The notes below the pieces were generated by a model. It was given only the letters and a program-made list of their open reading frames with translations. It was not told where the DNA came from and made no database searches. DNA of 64,000 nucleotides from positions 186,001 to 250,000 of the forward strand of contig JAEEVL010000001.1 in the NCBI GenBank assembly GCA_016290875.1. Reading direction: 5' to 3'. Positions 43,418 to 54,656 of the stretch are shown in pieces (positions within the stretch are counted from its first letter, which is position 1; every line of letters begins with the position of its first letter). The stretch is from Ruminococcus sp. (GTDB lineage Bacteria > Bacillota > Clostridia > Oscillospirales > Ruminococcaceae). Made by a program: the position numbers and the translations under genes.

Positions 43418-43430
43418 TCTTCACACCTCC

Positions 43431-45870
<2,440 letters not shown>

Positions 45871-45902
45871 ATTTTACATCACCATCCAATCGTGAACACT
45901 TA

Positions 45903-46211
45903 TCAGAAAAACTTCTTGATTATCTCGTCTACTGTCGAGTCCATATTCTTTTCAGAAAGCTGTTTCAGCCTTTCGATTTCTTTCTGACACTCTTCTTCTG
46001 CGTGTTTCCTGTGTTCGGACAGTTTTTCATCAAGCTCTGTACGCATTTTGTGTGATGCTGCTGTTGCGGCACCGAGCTTTTTCTGGATAGTTCTTGCTGA
46101 ATTACCCATAGCGTCGTTGATGAGCTGTTCTTTACGCTGTCTTGCTTCGGCATTTTTTCTGTTGGATTCTGCCTCAGCCGCAAGTATTTTGCTTATCGCT
46201 TCAGACGCCAT
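45903..46211 (-). CDS. ntpF: V-type ATPase peripheral stalk subunit G/H (NtpF-like)
   Basis: 102 residues, almost entirely one charged helix (ESNRKNAEARQRKEQLINDA; HRKHAEEECQKEIERLKQ), as expected for the stalk subunit that pairs with NtpE. It is first in the operon, the position of ntpF in E. hirae, with SD AAAGGAGGG. Sequence similarity across this family is low, so the assignment rests on position, size and coiled-coil character. Confidence 0.82.
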   Translation of the reverse strand: MASEAISKILAAEAESNRKNAEARQRKEQLINDAMGNSARTIQKKLGAATAASHKMRTELDEKLSEHRKHAEEECQKEIERLKQLSEKNMDSTVDEIIKKFF

Positions 46212-46290
46212 AATTTCCCTCCTTTATAATTACAGACAGCCGGTTTATTACCGTCTATGCTATCATATGTAATATATCGTCGTTTAAACA

Positions 46291-46326
46291 GAAAGGGAGC
46301 TATCCCTTCAGACAGCTCCCTTGGTA
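46291..46326 (-). terminator. Terminator after the hisS-aspS-nudix unit
   Basis: AAGGGAGCT (46293-46301) pairs with AGCTCCCTT (46314-46322); TTTCTGTTT follows on the minus strand. Confidence 0.8.
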
Positions 46327-46415
46327 TCATTATTCAAACAACATATTTATTATAACTTATTTTTATATTTTTGTCAAGTGATATTTGCAGAATGACATAC
46401 GTTTTTGGAATAGGT

Positions 46416-46874
46416 TCATACACCGAATATCTCATATTCTCCTTCTTTGAGTGAGATCGAGCGGTACTCGCCCTTTTTGAGACTGTTGTCCCTATCGGCG
46501 ATGTAAGCTTTGAGTATAGCGCGGCTCATATTTGTTATATCAGGGCGCTCAATTGCTTCCTCAGGAGTGAGAAGGAGTACTTCACTGTTCTCATATCCGT
46601 CGGAATGAGGTTCGCCCTCTATGTATCTAAGTCTGAAAACTACGCACCACTGGTCTGTTTTGAACTGGATCGAGAAAACAGAAACAGCTTCTGCTGTGAC
46701 AGTAGTTTCCTCGAAGAATTCACGCTTAACGGCATCAGTAGGAAGTTCGCCTTCCTTTACATAACCGCCTGGAATGAGAATCCTGTTCTTTGCCTGACCG
46801 TAAGTGTGTCTTACAAAGAGTATCTTTCCGTCTATCTCAAGAATACCGCATACGGCATAAAATCTATTACTCAT
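46416..46874 (-). CDS. NUDIX hydrolase
   Basis: 152 residues. The Nudix box G-x5-E-x7-REFFEET is complete (GGYVKEGELPTDAVKREFFE, then ET, ~36-58), so Mg-dependent nucleoside-diphosphate-X hydrolysis is expected; the substrate is not predictable. It overlaps the aspS stop by 8 bp and is presumably translationally coupled to it, a hint of a housekeeping or sanitising role. Confidence 0.88.
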   Translation of the reverse strand: MSNRFYAVCGILEIDGKILFVRHTYGQAKNRILIPGGYVKEGELPTDAVKREFFEETTVTAEAVSVFSIQFKTDQWCVVFRLRYIEGEPHSDGYENSEVLLLTPEEAIERPDITNMSRAILKAYIADRDNSLKKGEYRSISLKEGEYEIFGV

Positions 46875-48645
46875 CTTCCTTTTTCACCACTTTGATTCCG
46901 AGTACGTCAAGGCTTTCATCGTCAACATATGACGGACACTCGGACATAAGCTCACTTGCATTCTGTACCTTTGGGAATGCAGTTACGTCACGGAGACTGT
47001 CTGTCTTGCACATTATCATTGCAAGACGGTCAAGTCCGATACCCATACCACCGTGAGGCGGTGCACCGTAACGGTAAGCATCTACGAGGAAGCCGAATTT
47101 AGCTTCGATCTCTTCATCTGTCATACCAAGTGCTTCAAACATCTTCTGCTGGAGCTCGAAGTCTGTGATACGCATTGATCCGCTGGAGAGCTCTGTTCCG
47201 TTGAGAACGAGATCCCATGCCTTTGCACGAACATTTGCCGGATCAGTATCAAGATACTCGAGACATTCTTCCATAGGCATTGTGAAGGGGTGATGTGCTG
47301 CTACCCATGTATCATTTTCATCGTCGTGCTCGAAGAAAGGCATTTCTGTGATCCAGAGGAAGTTGTACTTGTCTTCGGGAATGACTTCAAGTCTCTTTCC
47401 GCATATAAGGCGGATAGCACCGAGAGTTGAAAGAACTGTCTTGGTCTTGTCTGCACAGATGAGAACAAGGTCACCCTCATGTGCATCAACTGCTGAACAG
47501 ATCTTTTCAAGATCGCCGTCAGCAAGGAACTTTTTGAATGAGCAGTTAGGTTCATCAGCCCAGCGGATATAAGCAAGTCCCTTAGCGCCGATACCCTTTG
47601 CGTGCTCAACGAGCTTGTCGATTTCCTTACGTGTGTATGTAGCAGCACCGTTCTTTACGTTGATAGCTCTTACAGATCCGCCTTCTTCGATAGCGTTCTT
47701 AAATACAACGAAATCTATATCCTTTACTGTATCTGTGATATCCTGGATCTCGAAGCCGAAACGTGTATCAGGTTTGTCTGAACCGTAGCGGTTCATAGCA
47801 TCAGCAAATGTCAGACGTGGAAGCGGAGTAGGAACATCTACACCCATAACTTCCTTGAACACACGCTGTACAAAGCCTTCAACGCAAGACTGGATATCAT
47901 CAGCGTCAACAAATGACATCTCGAGGTCTATCTGTGTGAATTCAGGCTGTCTGTCTGCTCGGAGGTCTTCATCACGGAAGCAGCGTGCGAGCTGGATATA
48001 TCTGTCATAACCGGCTACCATAAGGAGCTGCTTGTATATCTGAGGTGACTGCGGAAGAGCATAGAACTTTCCGGGATGTACTCTTGAAGGAATGAGGTAG
48101 TCTCTTGCGCCCTCAGGAGTTGACTTCATCATCATAGGAGTTTCTATCTCAAGGAATCCGTTCTCATAGAAGTATTCACGGGTAACCTTTGCTATCTCAT
48201 GACGCATAATGATATTCTGCTGGATAGGAGCTCTTCTGAGGTCAAGATAACGGTATTTGAGACGAAGCTCTTCGTTAACCTTTGTTTCGTTTGTGATCTC
48301 GAAAGGTGTTGTCTGAGCCTTTGCGAGTACACGAAGATCTGTAACGAATATCTCAACATTACCGGTCTTGAGCTTGTCGTTCTTGCTTTCACGCTCACGC
48401 ACCTGTCCCTTAGCCATAAGAACAAACTCGCTGCGGCAGGAAGCTGCTTTATCAAATATCTCACGGTCAGTCTCGTCGTTGAAGAGAAGCTGAACTACAC
48501 CTGTTCTGTCTCTGAGGACAACGAAAATTACACCGCCTTTGTTTCTGATTCTCTCTACGAATCCGCCTACTACTACCTCTGCACCTATCTCAGTTACTTC
48601 GCCGCAGTAGTGAGTGCGCTTCAGACCTTTCATACTGTCTGCCAT
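46867..48645 (-). CDS. aspS: Aspartyl-tRNA synthetase (bacterial type)
   Basis: 592 residues with the N-terminal OB anticodon domain (VGGFVERIRNKGGVIFVVLRD), class II motif 2 (RYIQLARCFRDEDLRADRQPEF-type block), the bacterial GAD insertion (~290-420) and motif 3 GIGLDRLAMIM. The start directly abuts the hisS stop (no gap). hisS-aspS pairing is typical of Firmicutes. Whether it is discriminating or not cannot be told from the window alone. Confidence 0.97.
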   Translation of the reverse strand: MADSMKGLKRTHYCGEVTEIGAEVVVGGFVERIRNKGGVIFVVLRDRTGVVQLLFNDETDREIFDKAASCRSEFVLMAKGQVRERESKNDKLKTGNVEIFVTDLRVLAKAQTTPFEITNETKVNEELRLKYRYLDLRRAPIQQNIIMRHEIAKVTREYFYENGFLEIETPMMMKSTPEGARDYLIPSRVHPGKFYALPQSPQIYKQLLMVAGYDRYIQLARCFRDEDLRADRQPEFTQIDLEMSFVDADDIQSCVEGFVQRVFKEVMGVDVPTPLPRLTFADAMNRYGSDKPDTRFGFEIQDITDTVKDIDFVVFKNAIEEGGSVRAINVKNGAATYTRKEIDKLVEHAKGIGAKGLAYIRWADEPNCSFKKFLADGDLEKICSAVDAHEGDLVLICADKTKTVLSTLGAIRLICGKRLEVIPEDKYNFLWITEMPFFEHDDENDTWVAAHHPFTMPMEECLEYLDTDPANVRAKAWDLVLNGTELSSGSMRITDFELQQKMFEALGMTDEEIEAKFGFLVDAYRYGAPPHGGMGIGLDRLAMIMCKTDSLRDVTAFPKVQNASELMSECPSYVDDESLDVLGIKVVKKEDE

Positions 48646-49980
48646 TTACTTATCCTCCCCTGTGAATGCGAAAAGCGAGCCGTTCTCGTCATCTATCACA
48701 TCAAGCATTTTATTGAAATATATTTCTTCAAAAGTGGCTTCGAACTTGTCATCGAGTGCGATGAGAGTTTCTTCGCCACTTTCCATTTCTTTGAGTTTAG
48801 CCTTATTGTCGTTTAGCTCATTGTCGCCAAGAACCATTGTGAAAGCTGCGCCTATCTTGTTGGCGTACTTCATCTGAGCCTTGAGACCGCGTCCCATAAG
48901 GTCGTATTCAGCATAGTAGCCGAATTCGCGGAGCTGTGTGGTGAGCTCCATAGCTTTTTCAAGAGCTACATCGCCCATCGTTGCAAAGTATATATCACAC
49001 TTCTTTGGTTCAAGGTAGCTGCAATTTTGCTTATCCATAACAAGAAGCAGACGCTCGAGTCCCATACCAAAGCCAAGAGCGGGAGTATGCTGTCCGCCGA
49101 GCTGTTCTATTAGGCCGTCATATCTTCCGCCGCCGCAGACAGTTCCCTGTGCACCTATCTCGGTAGTGATGAACTCAAATACGGTCTTTGTGTAATAGTC
49201 AAGACCACGCACGATCTTTGGATCGATAGTATAGGATATTCCCATGTTATCGAGATACTTCTTCAATTTGCTGAAGTGATCACTGCACTCATCACAAAGA
49301 TAATCAAGAATTACAGGAGCATCCTTGGCTATCTCACGGTCCTCAGGACTCTTGCAGTCGAGAAGTCTCATCGGATTCTTGACGAGTCTCTCTTTACAGG
49401 TGTCACAGAGTTCGTCCTTGTGAGGTTCAAAGTATGCTCTGAGAGCTTCGTGGTACTTTGCACGGCAGGTTGGACATCCGATCGAATTAATGTGAAGCTC
49501 GATATTCTTTATCTCGAGACGGTTGAGTATCTTATTTGCAAGAGCTATGACTTCTGCATCTGCTGCCGGAGACTGGCTGCCAGCCATCTCAACGCCGAAC
49601 TGATGGAACTCACGAAGTCTTCCTGCCTGCGGTCTCTCATGTCGGAAGCAGGAAATTATATAGAATATTCTCTGCGGAAGTGCTTCGTTGAGAAGACCGT
49701 TCTGGAGCATAGCACGGATAGCACCGGCAGTTCCTTCCGGACGGAGTGTAAACTTCGTTTCCTTTGCCATAACTGTGTACATTTCCTTCTGTACAACGTC
49801 TGTTGTTTCGCCGACAGATCTCAGGAAAAGGTCAGTGTTCTCAAAGGTAGGGACACGGATCTCACCGAATCCGAAGCTCTCGGCAGTTTCGCGTGCGATT
49901 TTCTCGACAGTGTGCCATTTGTGGATGTCTCTCGGGAGAACGTCTTCCGTACCGTTGGGGCGTTTGATGTTCATAGCCAT
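48646..49980 (-). CDS. hisS: Histidyl-tRNA synthetase
   Basis: 444 residues, class II. KRPNGTEDVLPRDIHKW start, motif 2 FRHERPQAGRLREFHQFGVE, HisA signature VRGLDYYTKTVFEF and motif 3 ALGFGMGLERLLLV. A four-cysteine insertion (CPTC...CDTC) lies near residues 165-195, as in many Firmicute HisRS. The leader is too short for a T-box, so no tRNA-responsive control is visible. Confidence 0.97.
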   Translation of the reverse strand: MAMNIKRPNGTEDVLPRDIHKWHTVEKIARETAESFGFGEIRVPTFENTDLFLRSVGETTDVVQKEMYTVMAKETKFTLRPEGTAGAIRAMLQNGLLNEALPQRIFYIISCFRHERPQAGRLREFHQFGVEMAGSQSPAADAEVIALANKILNRLEIKNIELHINSIGCPTCRAKYHEALRAYFEPHKDELCDTCKERLVKNPMRLLDCKSPEDREIAKDAPVILDYLCDECSDHFSKLKKYLDNMGISYTIDPKIVRGLDYYTKTVFEFITTEIGAQGTVCGGGRYDGLIEQLGGQHTPALGFGMGLERLLLVMDKQNCSYLEPKKCDIYFATMGDVALEKAMELTTQLREFGYYAEYDLMGRGLKAQMKYANKIGAAFTMVLGDNELNDNKAKLKEMESGEETLIALDDKFEATFEEIYFNKMLDVIDDENGSLFAFTGEDK

Positions 49981-50028
49981 ATAAGTTTCAGCCTTTCATA
50001 TAGTTTGCGGGCTAAGCCCATTACATTA

Positions 50029-50053
50029 AAATTGTCCCAATTAAGGGACAATT
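50029..50053 (-). terminator. Terminator after mgsA
   Basis: AATTGTCCC / GGGACAATT stem with TTTTAATG following on the minus strand. The stem itself (TTGTCC, 17 bp, TAATGT) may double as a weak hisS promoter. Confidence 0.75.
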
Positions 50054-50060
50054 GAAAATA

Positions 50061-50462
50061 TCAGATACCGGGAGTACCGACTTCACGCCAGTCAAGGTCA
50101 CCGCGCTCGAGAGCGAGGATAAGAGCCTCAGCAGTAGCGATATTGGTAGCTACGGGCACATTATGTACGTCGCACAGTCTGAGAAGGTTCATTCCGTGAA
50201 CGTCAGTAGCCTTGGGATTGATAGGATCTCTGAAGAACAGGAGAACATCTACCTCATTGCAGGAAAGAAGTGCGAGTATCTGCTCAGCACCGCCCTGTCC
50301 GCTGAGATATCTCTTGATGGGAAGTCCGGTTGCTTCGCTTACTTGTTTACCTGTTGTGTTGGTAGCTATGAGCGTATGCTTTGACAGGATACCGCAGTAT
50401 GCGCTGCAGAACTGCACCATAAGCTCTTTCTTTGCATCGTGCGCAATAATTGCTATTTTCAT
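50061..50462 (-). CDS. mgsA: Methylglyoxal synthase
   Basis: 133 residues. The N-terminus IAIIAHDAKKELMVQF, phosphate-binding TNTTGKQV, SGQGGAEQ and catalytic-loop FFRDPINPKATDVHG are all typical. It converts dihydroxyacetone phosphate to methylglyoxal and phosphate, a bypass used under phosphate limitation or sugar excess. SD GAAAGGACG precedes the ATG. It follows minD, a neighbourhood seen in Clostridia, where mgsA often lies near the min genes. Confidence 0.96.
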   Translation of the reverse strand: MKIAIIAHDAKKELMVQFCSAYCGILSKHTLIATNTTGKQVSEATGLPIKRYLSGQGGAEQILALLSCNEVDVLLFFRDPINPKATDVHGMNLLRLCDVHNVPVATNIATAEALILALERGDLDWREVGTPGI

Positions 50463-50636
50463 AATATACGTCCTTTCTCCTTTTTCGGTAAAAATTTCCC
50501 AACCGCCATAGAGGTCAAAGTAGTGTGTACAGCTGAGTGATACGATTAAAGTACCCGGATCGCTGTACTTATGTATCCAGGTCGGGAATCAGAAAAATAG
50601 TGCTAAAGGATAATACTGCTTATCGCTGAATGCTAC

Positions 50637-51371
50637 TTAGTTGCTGTATGTAAGCGGTACGAAATCTCCACCGAGTCTCTTTGTGATAGCATCGATAGCT
50701 CTCAGAGCCTCTGAATCGGACGGTATCGGTTTTCCTGTACCAGTAGCAACGGTCATCTTGAAATCATCGGGGATAACACCGATGAGCTGAATTCCAACTT
50801 TATCTATGATCTCGTCAAGGTTAGCGACGAGGGACTTGCCGATAACTTTCTTACTTACCTTATTGATGATAAGACGCTGTCTCTTGTTTCCTCTGTTGTA
50901 GAACTCGTCAGACATAAGGCTTGCGTCTCTTATACATACCTGATCCGGTGTAGAAACTACAAGAATGAGATTTGCCTGTTCCACGATGTCGAATACGTGA
51001 GAGTTGATACCTGCACCGGTATCGATTATTATGTACTCAAAGTATTTCTTGAGAGCTGAGCATATCTCGCCGATCTGCTGAGCCTTGACAGGTGTGAGTG
51101 TCTTAGGAGCACAGAGTATGCTGAGATTACTTGCCATAGGTACCTGAGCTACTGCTTCACGAGCTGTCTTTGTACCTTTAAGAACTTCGCCGAGGTCGTA
51201 CTTGATCTCGCCTTCCATACCGAACATGATATCGAGACATCTGAGACCGAAATCAAGCTCGATTATGAGTGTACGGTGTCCCTGCTTAGCAAGAGCGTAG
51301 CCAAGACCGGCACATATTGTTGATTTGCCTGTGCCGCCCTTTCCAGAAGTTACTGCAATGATTTTAGCCAT
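50637..51371 (-). CDS. minD: MinD-like ParA-family ATPase
   Basis: 244 residues from the ATG at 51371 (SD GGAAAGGAA); the ORF-track start at 51437 has no homologous N-terminus. Deviant Walker A GKGGTGKSTICAGLG with the signature lysine, IELDFGLRCLDIMFG switch I region, VDTGAG-type Walker B (IIDTGAGIN) and NKV. The protein ends GGDFVPLTYSN without the C-terminal amphipathic helix that anchors canonical MinD to membrane. MinC and MinE genes are not next to it. It is therefore MinD family by core sequence, with the membrane-cycling function uncertain. Confidence 0.8.
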   Translation of the reverse strand: MAKIIAVTSGKGGTGKSTICAGLGYALAKQGHRTLIIELDFGLRCLDIMFGMEGEIKYDLGEVLKGTKTAREAVAQVPMASNLSILCAPKTLTPVKAQQIGEICSALKKYFEYIIIDTGAGINSHVFDIVEQANLILVVSTPDQVCIRDASLMSDEFYNRGNKRQRLIINKVSKKVIGKSLVANLDEIIDKVGIQLIGVIPDDFKMTVATGTGKPIPSDSEALRAIDAITKRLGGDFVPLTYSN

Positions 51372-51485
51372 TTCATTTCCTTTCCGATATCCGCAAGCCA
51401 GAGCAGTATAGCTGCTGAACGGCACCGGATTCTCCAAAAATAAATACTGACGGACGTAATTCTCCGCAATATAATTCTATGATAT

Positions 51486-51514
51486 ATTATACCACAAAGT
51501 ATTATATTTGTCAA
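51486..51514 (-). promoter_or_regulatory. minD-mgsA promoter
   Basis: On the minus strand: TTGACA (51514-51509), 17 bp, TATAAT (51491-51486); full consensus, with a leader of ~105 nt. Confidence 0.9.
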
Positions 51515-51582
51515 AGAAGATTTTGTACAAAAAACAAAATTGTATTTATAGCTATTTTTGTTAGTGTAATATTGTGTATATC

Positions 51583-52089
51583 TCACAAATGACTTCTGTA
51601 TGCTGCTATGACTTTTTCTACTGTTGCTTCTATGTCACAGTCGTCTTCGTCGATTATGATATCAGCGTATTTCTCGTAAAGAGGCATTCTTTCGTCATAT
51701 AACTCTCTGAGAGTCTGACCTTCGCGTATGATGACTCCCCTGTTTCTGATGTTGCCTAAACGTCTGGTGAGTTCCTCATAGCCAAGGCTGAGATATACTA
51801 CTGTTCCGATACTTTTCAAGTGCTGCATGGCTTCTTTGCCGTATACTGCGCTGCCACCGGTCGCAACTACCGCTCTGCCCGGCTGTATACAGCTGTTTAT
51901 TCGGTTCTCTATCTCTATAAAGCCGCCTATGCCTTCTGAAGCTATTATGTCTTTGAGCAGTCTGCCCTCGCTCTTCTGAATGAGCAGATCGGAGTCAACA
52001 AAGCTGTAACCCAGCAGTTTTGCGAGTATTACGCCGACTGTACTCTTTCCGGAACCGGGCATTCCGATAAGTATCAGATCATTTTTCAT
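51583..52089 (-). CDS. aroK: Shikimate kinase
   Basis: 168 residues. P-loop GMPGSGKSTVGVILA (~9-23), the shikimate-binding DSD (FVDSDLLIQ) and GGSAV loop, and a lid region RNRGVIIREGQTL. It phosphorylates shikimate in aromatic amino acid synthesis. Monocistronic: other aro genes are not adjacent. The 5' leader contains two small hairpins (ACTGCC-ATAC-GGCAGT and CTCAATA/TATTGAG), the second including the SD. Confidence 0.93.
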   Translation of the reverse strand: MKNDLILIGMPGSGKSTVGVILAKLLGYSFVDSDLLIQKSEGRLLKDIIASEGIGGFIEIENRINSCIQPGRAVVATGGSAVYGKEAMQHLKSIGTVVYLSLGYEELTRRLGNIRNRGVIIREGQTLRELYDERMPLYEKYADIIIDEDDCDIEATVEKVIAAYRSHL

Positions 52090-52144
52090 GTTCTATACTC
52101 CTCAATATTTATTGAGTTACTGCCGTATGGCAGTTCCTTCAATT

Positions 52145-52173
52145 ATTTTACCATATATTATTTTCTTTGTCAA
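52145..52173 (-). promoter_or_regulatory. aroK promoter
   Basis: On the minus strand: TTGACA (52173-52168), 17 bp, TAAAAT (52150-52145). Confidence 0.88.
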
Positions 52174-52210
52174 GTGCAGATTCGCAGTATATCGCTGATT
52201 TTTCAGCTTG

Positions 52211-52239
52211 TTGACTTTCTTGCGGCAATATGATAACAT
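52211..52239 (+). promoter_or_regulatory. Promoter of the TIGR01212-type radical SAM gene
   Basis: TTGACT (52211-52216), 17 bp, TAACAT (52234-52239), divergent from the aroK promoter. Confidence 0.75.
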
Positions 52240-52256
52240 ATTCTTGAGGTGTATTT

Positions 52257-53201
52257 ATGAAAAGTCCTTTTTTATACTCGAATGATAACAAGAGATATCA
52301 TACATTGAATTATCATAACCGCTGTAATTTCGGCGAGAAAACATACAAAGCCGTACTTGAATGCGGGTTTACCTGTCCGAATATCGATGGCACCAAGGGC
52401 ACTGGCGGCTGCATTTTCTGCGATGGCGGCAGCGGATACTTTACTTCGCCGTCTTTGACTCTTAAACAGCAGCTTGCTTCTGAGATAGAAAGAATTTCGC
52501 GTAAAACTGAGCAAACTCCTCGAATAATCGCATATTTTCAGGCTAATACCAATACTTATGCCTCTGTTTGTGTTCTGCGTAGTTATTTTGAAGAAGTTCT
52601 TTCATTCCCTGAGGTATGCGGTATATCTGTTGGAACTCGCGCTGATTGCTTGCCCGACAATATTCTTGATCTGCTTTCGGAACTAAATGAACGTACTTAT
52701 CTTACAGTTGAGCTTGGTCTGCAAACTGTGCATGAGTCAACTCTCTCGTTGATAAATCGCTGTTGTTCACATGAAGAATTCATGAAAGGCTATGAGTCGC
52801 TAAGATCGCGTGGTATACGCACTTGTCTGCATATTATCAACGGACTTCCCGGTGAAACTCGTGATATGATGTTAGAAACGGCTACGCGTATTGCTGATAT
52901 GTGCCCTGATGCAGTAAAAATACAGATGCTGCACGTTATACGCGGTACGAAGCTTGCTGATATGTATGAAAATGGGGAGTGTTCTCTTCTTTCAAGGGAT
53001 GAGTACATTGACATCGTTATACGTCAGCTGGAACTACTTCCGCCCGAAACTGTGATCGAACGCATTACCGGTGATGGTGACAAGTCGAAACTTATCGCGC
53101 CATTATGGAGTGCTGATAAACTTGCTGCTCTTGGCGGTATTGATAAAAGGCTTGTTGATCTCGATACATGGCAGGGAAAGCTGTATATTCCCAGTAAGTA
53201 A
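52257..53201 (+). CDS. TIGR01212/YhcC-family radical SAM protein
   Basis: 314 residues. The cluster motif is the family's extended form, CGFTCPNIDGTKGTGGCIFC (~36-55), i.e. C-x3-C...C-x2-C spacing rather than plain CxxxCxxC. Further landmarks are YFQANTNTYA, ISVGTRADCLPD, TVELGLQT and HIINGLPGET. These proteins are widespread in Firmicutes and Proteobacteria and related to Elp3-like enzymes; the reaction is not established. SD GAGGTG, own promoter and a strong terminator make it a single-gene unit. Confidence 0.88.
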   Translation: MKSPFLYSNDNKRYHTLNYHNRCNFGEKTYKAVLECGFTCPNIDGTKGTGGCIFCDGGSGYFTSPSLTLKQQLASEIERISRKTEQTPRIIAYFQANTNTYASVCVLRSYFEEVLSFPEVCGISVGTRADCLPDNILDLLSELNERTYLTVELGLQTVHESTLSLINRCCSHEEFMKGYESLRSRGIRTCLHIINGLPGETRDMMLETATRIADMCPDAVKIQMLHVIRGTKLADMYENGECSLLSRDEYIDIVIRQLELLPPETVIERITGDGDKSKLIAPLWSADKLAALGGIDKRLVDLDTWQGKLYIPSK

Positions 53202-53233
53202 AAACGTCCGGAATCAATTTCCGGACGTTTTTG
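53201..53233. terminator. Bidirectional terminator between the radical SAM gene and the methyltransferase
   Basis: AAAACGTCCGGAA / TTCCGGACGTTTT, with TTGTTATTTTG beyond on plus and an A/T-rich tract on minus. Confidence 0.92.
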
Positions 53234-53917
53234 TTATTTTGTGTGTTTTATCACTAAGAGGCTGTCTGCACACTTCTGAAATTCGTAGTTTGTTTTCTTT
53301 ATTTCAACTTTGAAATCCTTCCTGAAATATGAAATGACTTTTTCTATGATTTCTGATGAATTACTATCAAGGTCACAAAGTGGGAATATACGGATTTCTC
53401 TGCATACACGCAGTATTTCTGTTATAGCCGCGATATGAAAATCATATCCGAGAGCTGTATACATCAGCAGAAAATGCGAACTGAGTCCGATATCGAAACT
53501 GTTATCTTCATAAGGGAGTTTATCGGGCAGTTCGTGATATATGTAACGCCTTTCGAGCTTTCCTTTTTCGTAATCGTGCAGAAATGCTCTCATTGCGGAG
53601 ATTCGGACATTTTCAAGTGCTTCAAGTGATGGTATCCTGTCCCATACGTAATTATCCATGTTTTCAGACATTTGCTTCATTACTATGTTTTTGACTTCAT
53701 CTATACGCTGTTCAAGCTGTTCTTTTGTGAACTGGTATATCGGGTCAAATGAAGTTACCGAATAACCGGCTTCTGTTGCCTGATAGTTGAAGCTTGCCGG
53801 ACCGTCACCGAATCCAGCTATTTTCTTTTTCATATCACTATCTGTCAGAAGGAACATTTCTCTGTATTCGTCGATATTTCTGCCCCATGGGACTACACTG
53901 CTCAGTTTGAATGCCAT
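53234..53917 (-). CDS. Predicted SAM-dependent methyltransferase (DGPASF type)
   Basis: 227 residues. The N-terminal block YREMFLLTDSDMKKKIAGFGDGPASFNYQA, followed by YSVTSFDPIYQF, is a recurrent Firmicute family annotated as SAM-dependent methyltransferase, with GFGDGPASF in place of the classical GxGxG. Later DNSFDIGLSSHFL resembles the post-motif strand. The substrate is unknown. It follows a second, unrelated methyltransferase by 37 bp. Confidence 0.7.
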   Translation of the reverse strand: MAFKLSSVVPWGRNIDEYREMFLLTDSDMKKKIAGFGDGPASFNYQATEAGYSVTSFDPIYQFTKEQLEQRIDEVKNIVMKQMSENMDNYVWDRIPSLEALENVRISAMRAFLHDYEKGKLERRYIYHELPDKLPYEDNSFDIGLSSHFLLMYTALGYDFHIAAITEILRVCREIRIFPLCDLDSNSSEIIEKVISYFRKDFKVEIKKTNYEFQKCADSLLVIKHTK

Positions 53918-53954
53918 ATACTATCTCCTTTAAAGAAAGATTTATTGCTGTGAA

Positions 53955-54602
53955 TTATTTACGTCCCTCGGCACATATCCAGCTCGTGCCTGCCTTTTTG
54001 TGTATCTTCACGCTGTTGAAGCCTGCTTGTACAAGCAGTTCCTCGAGTTCAGCTGATGTCGGGTTATAGAGTGAGTATTTTTGAATGTTTGCTATGTCAT
54101 CCTGTGAAAGCTCTGCGTCGCCGTTTATGTCAGCTACGATAAGGAATATTCCATCCTTGTCAAGAACCCTGTAAACTTCTTTAAGACTGTTTGCAGGATC
54201 AGGCCAGAAATAAAAGCTCTCTACTGTAATTATGCGGTCAAAGTTATGGTCTACGAAAGGAAGCCTTTCAACTGAAGCCTCTGTAACGGTGAGTCTACCG
54301 TCTCTGACTGCTACTGCGTTGTGTTCAAGACTCATTTTTACCGATAGTGGAGAATGATCAGCCCCTGTAAGTTTTCCATTTGTGACTGTTTCCGACATAC
54401 GACGGAGTGTCTCCCCGCCTCCGCAGCCTATATCAAGGACTCTGCTGTTTGTTTTCAGATCAAGAAAGCTGAGTCCCCAGCCTGTGACCTCGTAGTGATG
54501 TTCGTTCATACCGATAAGCATTTCGGCTCCGGCTTCACCGTGCGGATTCGACGGATCTCCCAGTTCGGTTATACTGATTCCTGAAGTATTCTCTGTAGCC
54601 AT
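53955..54602 (-). CDS. Class I SAM-dependent methyltransferase
   Basis: 215 residues. Motif I VLDIGCGGGETLRRM (~54-68), acidic motif LTGADHSPLSV, motif II FDRIITVESFYFWPD, and DGIFLIVADING. This is the UbiE/Methyltransf_11 layout; the substrate is not predictable. It starts 54 bp after the glmS stop with the glmS terminator between, so it may have its own weak promoter. Confidence 0.85.
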   Translation of the reverse strand: MATENTSGISITELGDPSNPHGEAGAEMLIGMNEHHYEVTGWGLSFLDLKTNSRVLDIGCGGGETLRRMSETVTNGKLTGADHSPLSVKMSLEHNAVAVRDGRLTVTEASVERLPFVDHNFDRIITVESFYFWPDPANSLKEVYRVLDKDGIFLIVADINGDAELSQDDIANIQKYSLYNPTSAELEELLVQAGFNSVKIHKKAGTSWICAEGRK

Positions 54603-54626
54603 TATGTTCTCCTTAAGATTTAATGA

Positions 54627-54652
54627 AAGAGCGGACTTTTCAGCCCGCTCAT
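54627..54652 (-). terminator. Terminator after glmS
   Basis: GAGCGG (54629-54634) / CCGCTC (54645-54650) around a 10-nt loop, with TTTC following on minus. Confidence 0.7.
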
Positions 54653-54656
54653 ATTA

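Noticed and set aside
49276-50055. 259-codon plus-strand ORF
   Set aside because: Shadow of hisS on the opposite strand; low-complexity Ser/Cys/Leu composition typical of antisense frames.
49981-50060. T-box riboswitch upstream of hisS-aspS
   Set aside because: Only 80 bp separate hisS from mgsA, filled by the mgsA terminator; no T-box AGGGUGGNACCGCG-like sequence.
50463-50620. Open frame continuing upstream of mgsA in phase (reads ...THYFDLYGGWEIF...)
   Set aside because: No start codon or SD and only about 50 codons; MgsA homology begins at the annotated ATG with a good SD, so chance openness is more likely than a gene remnant.
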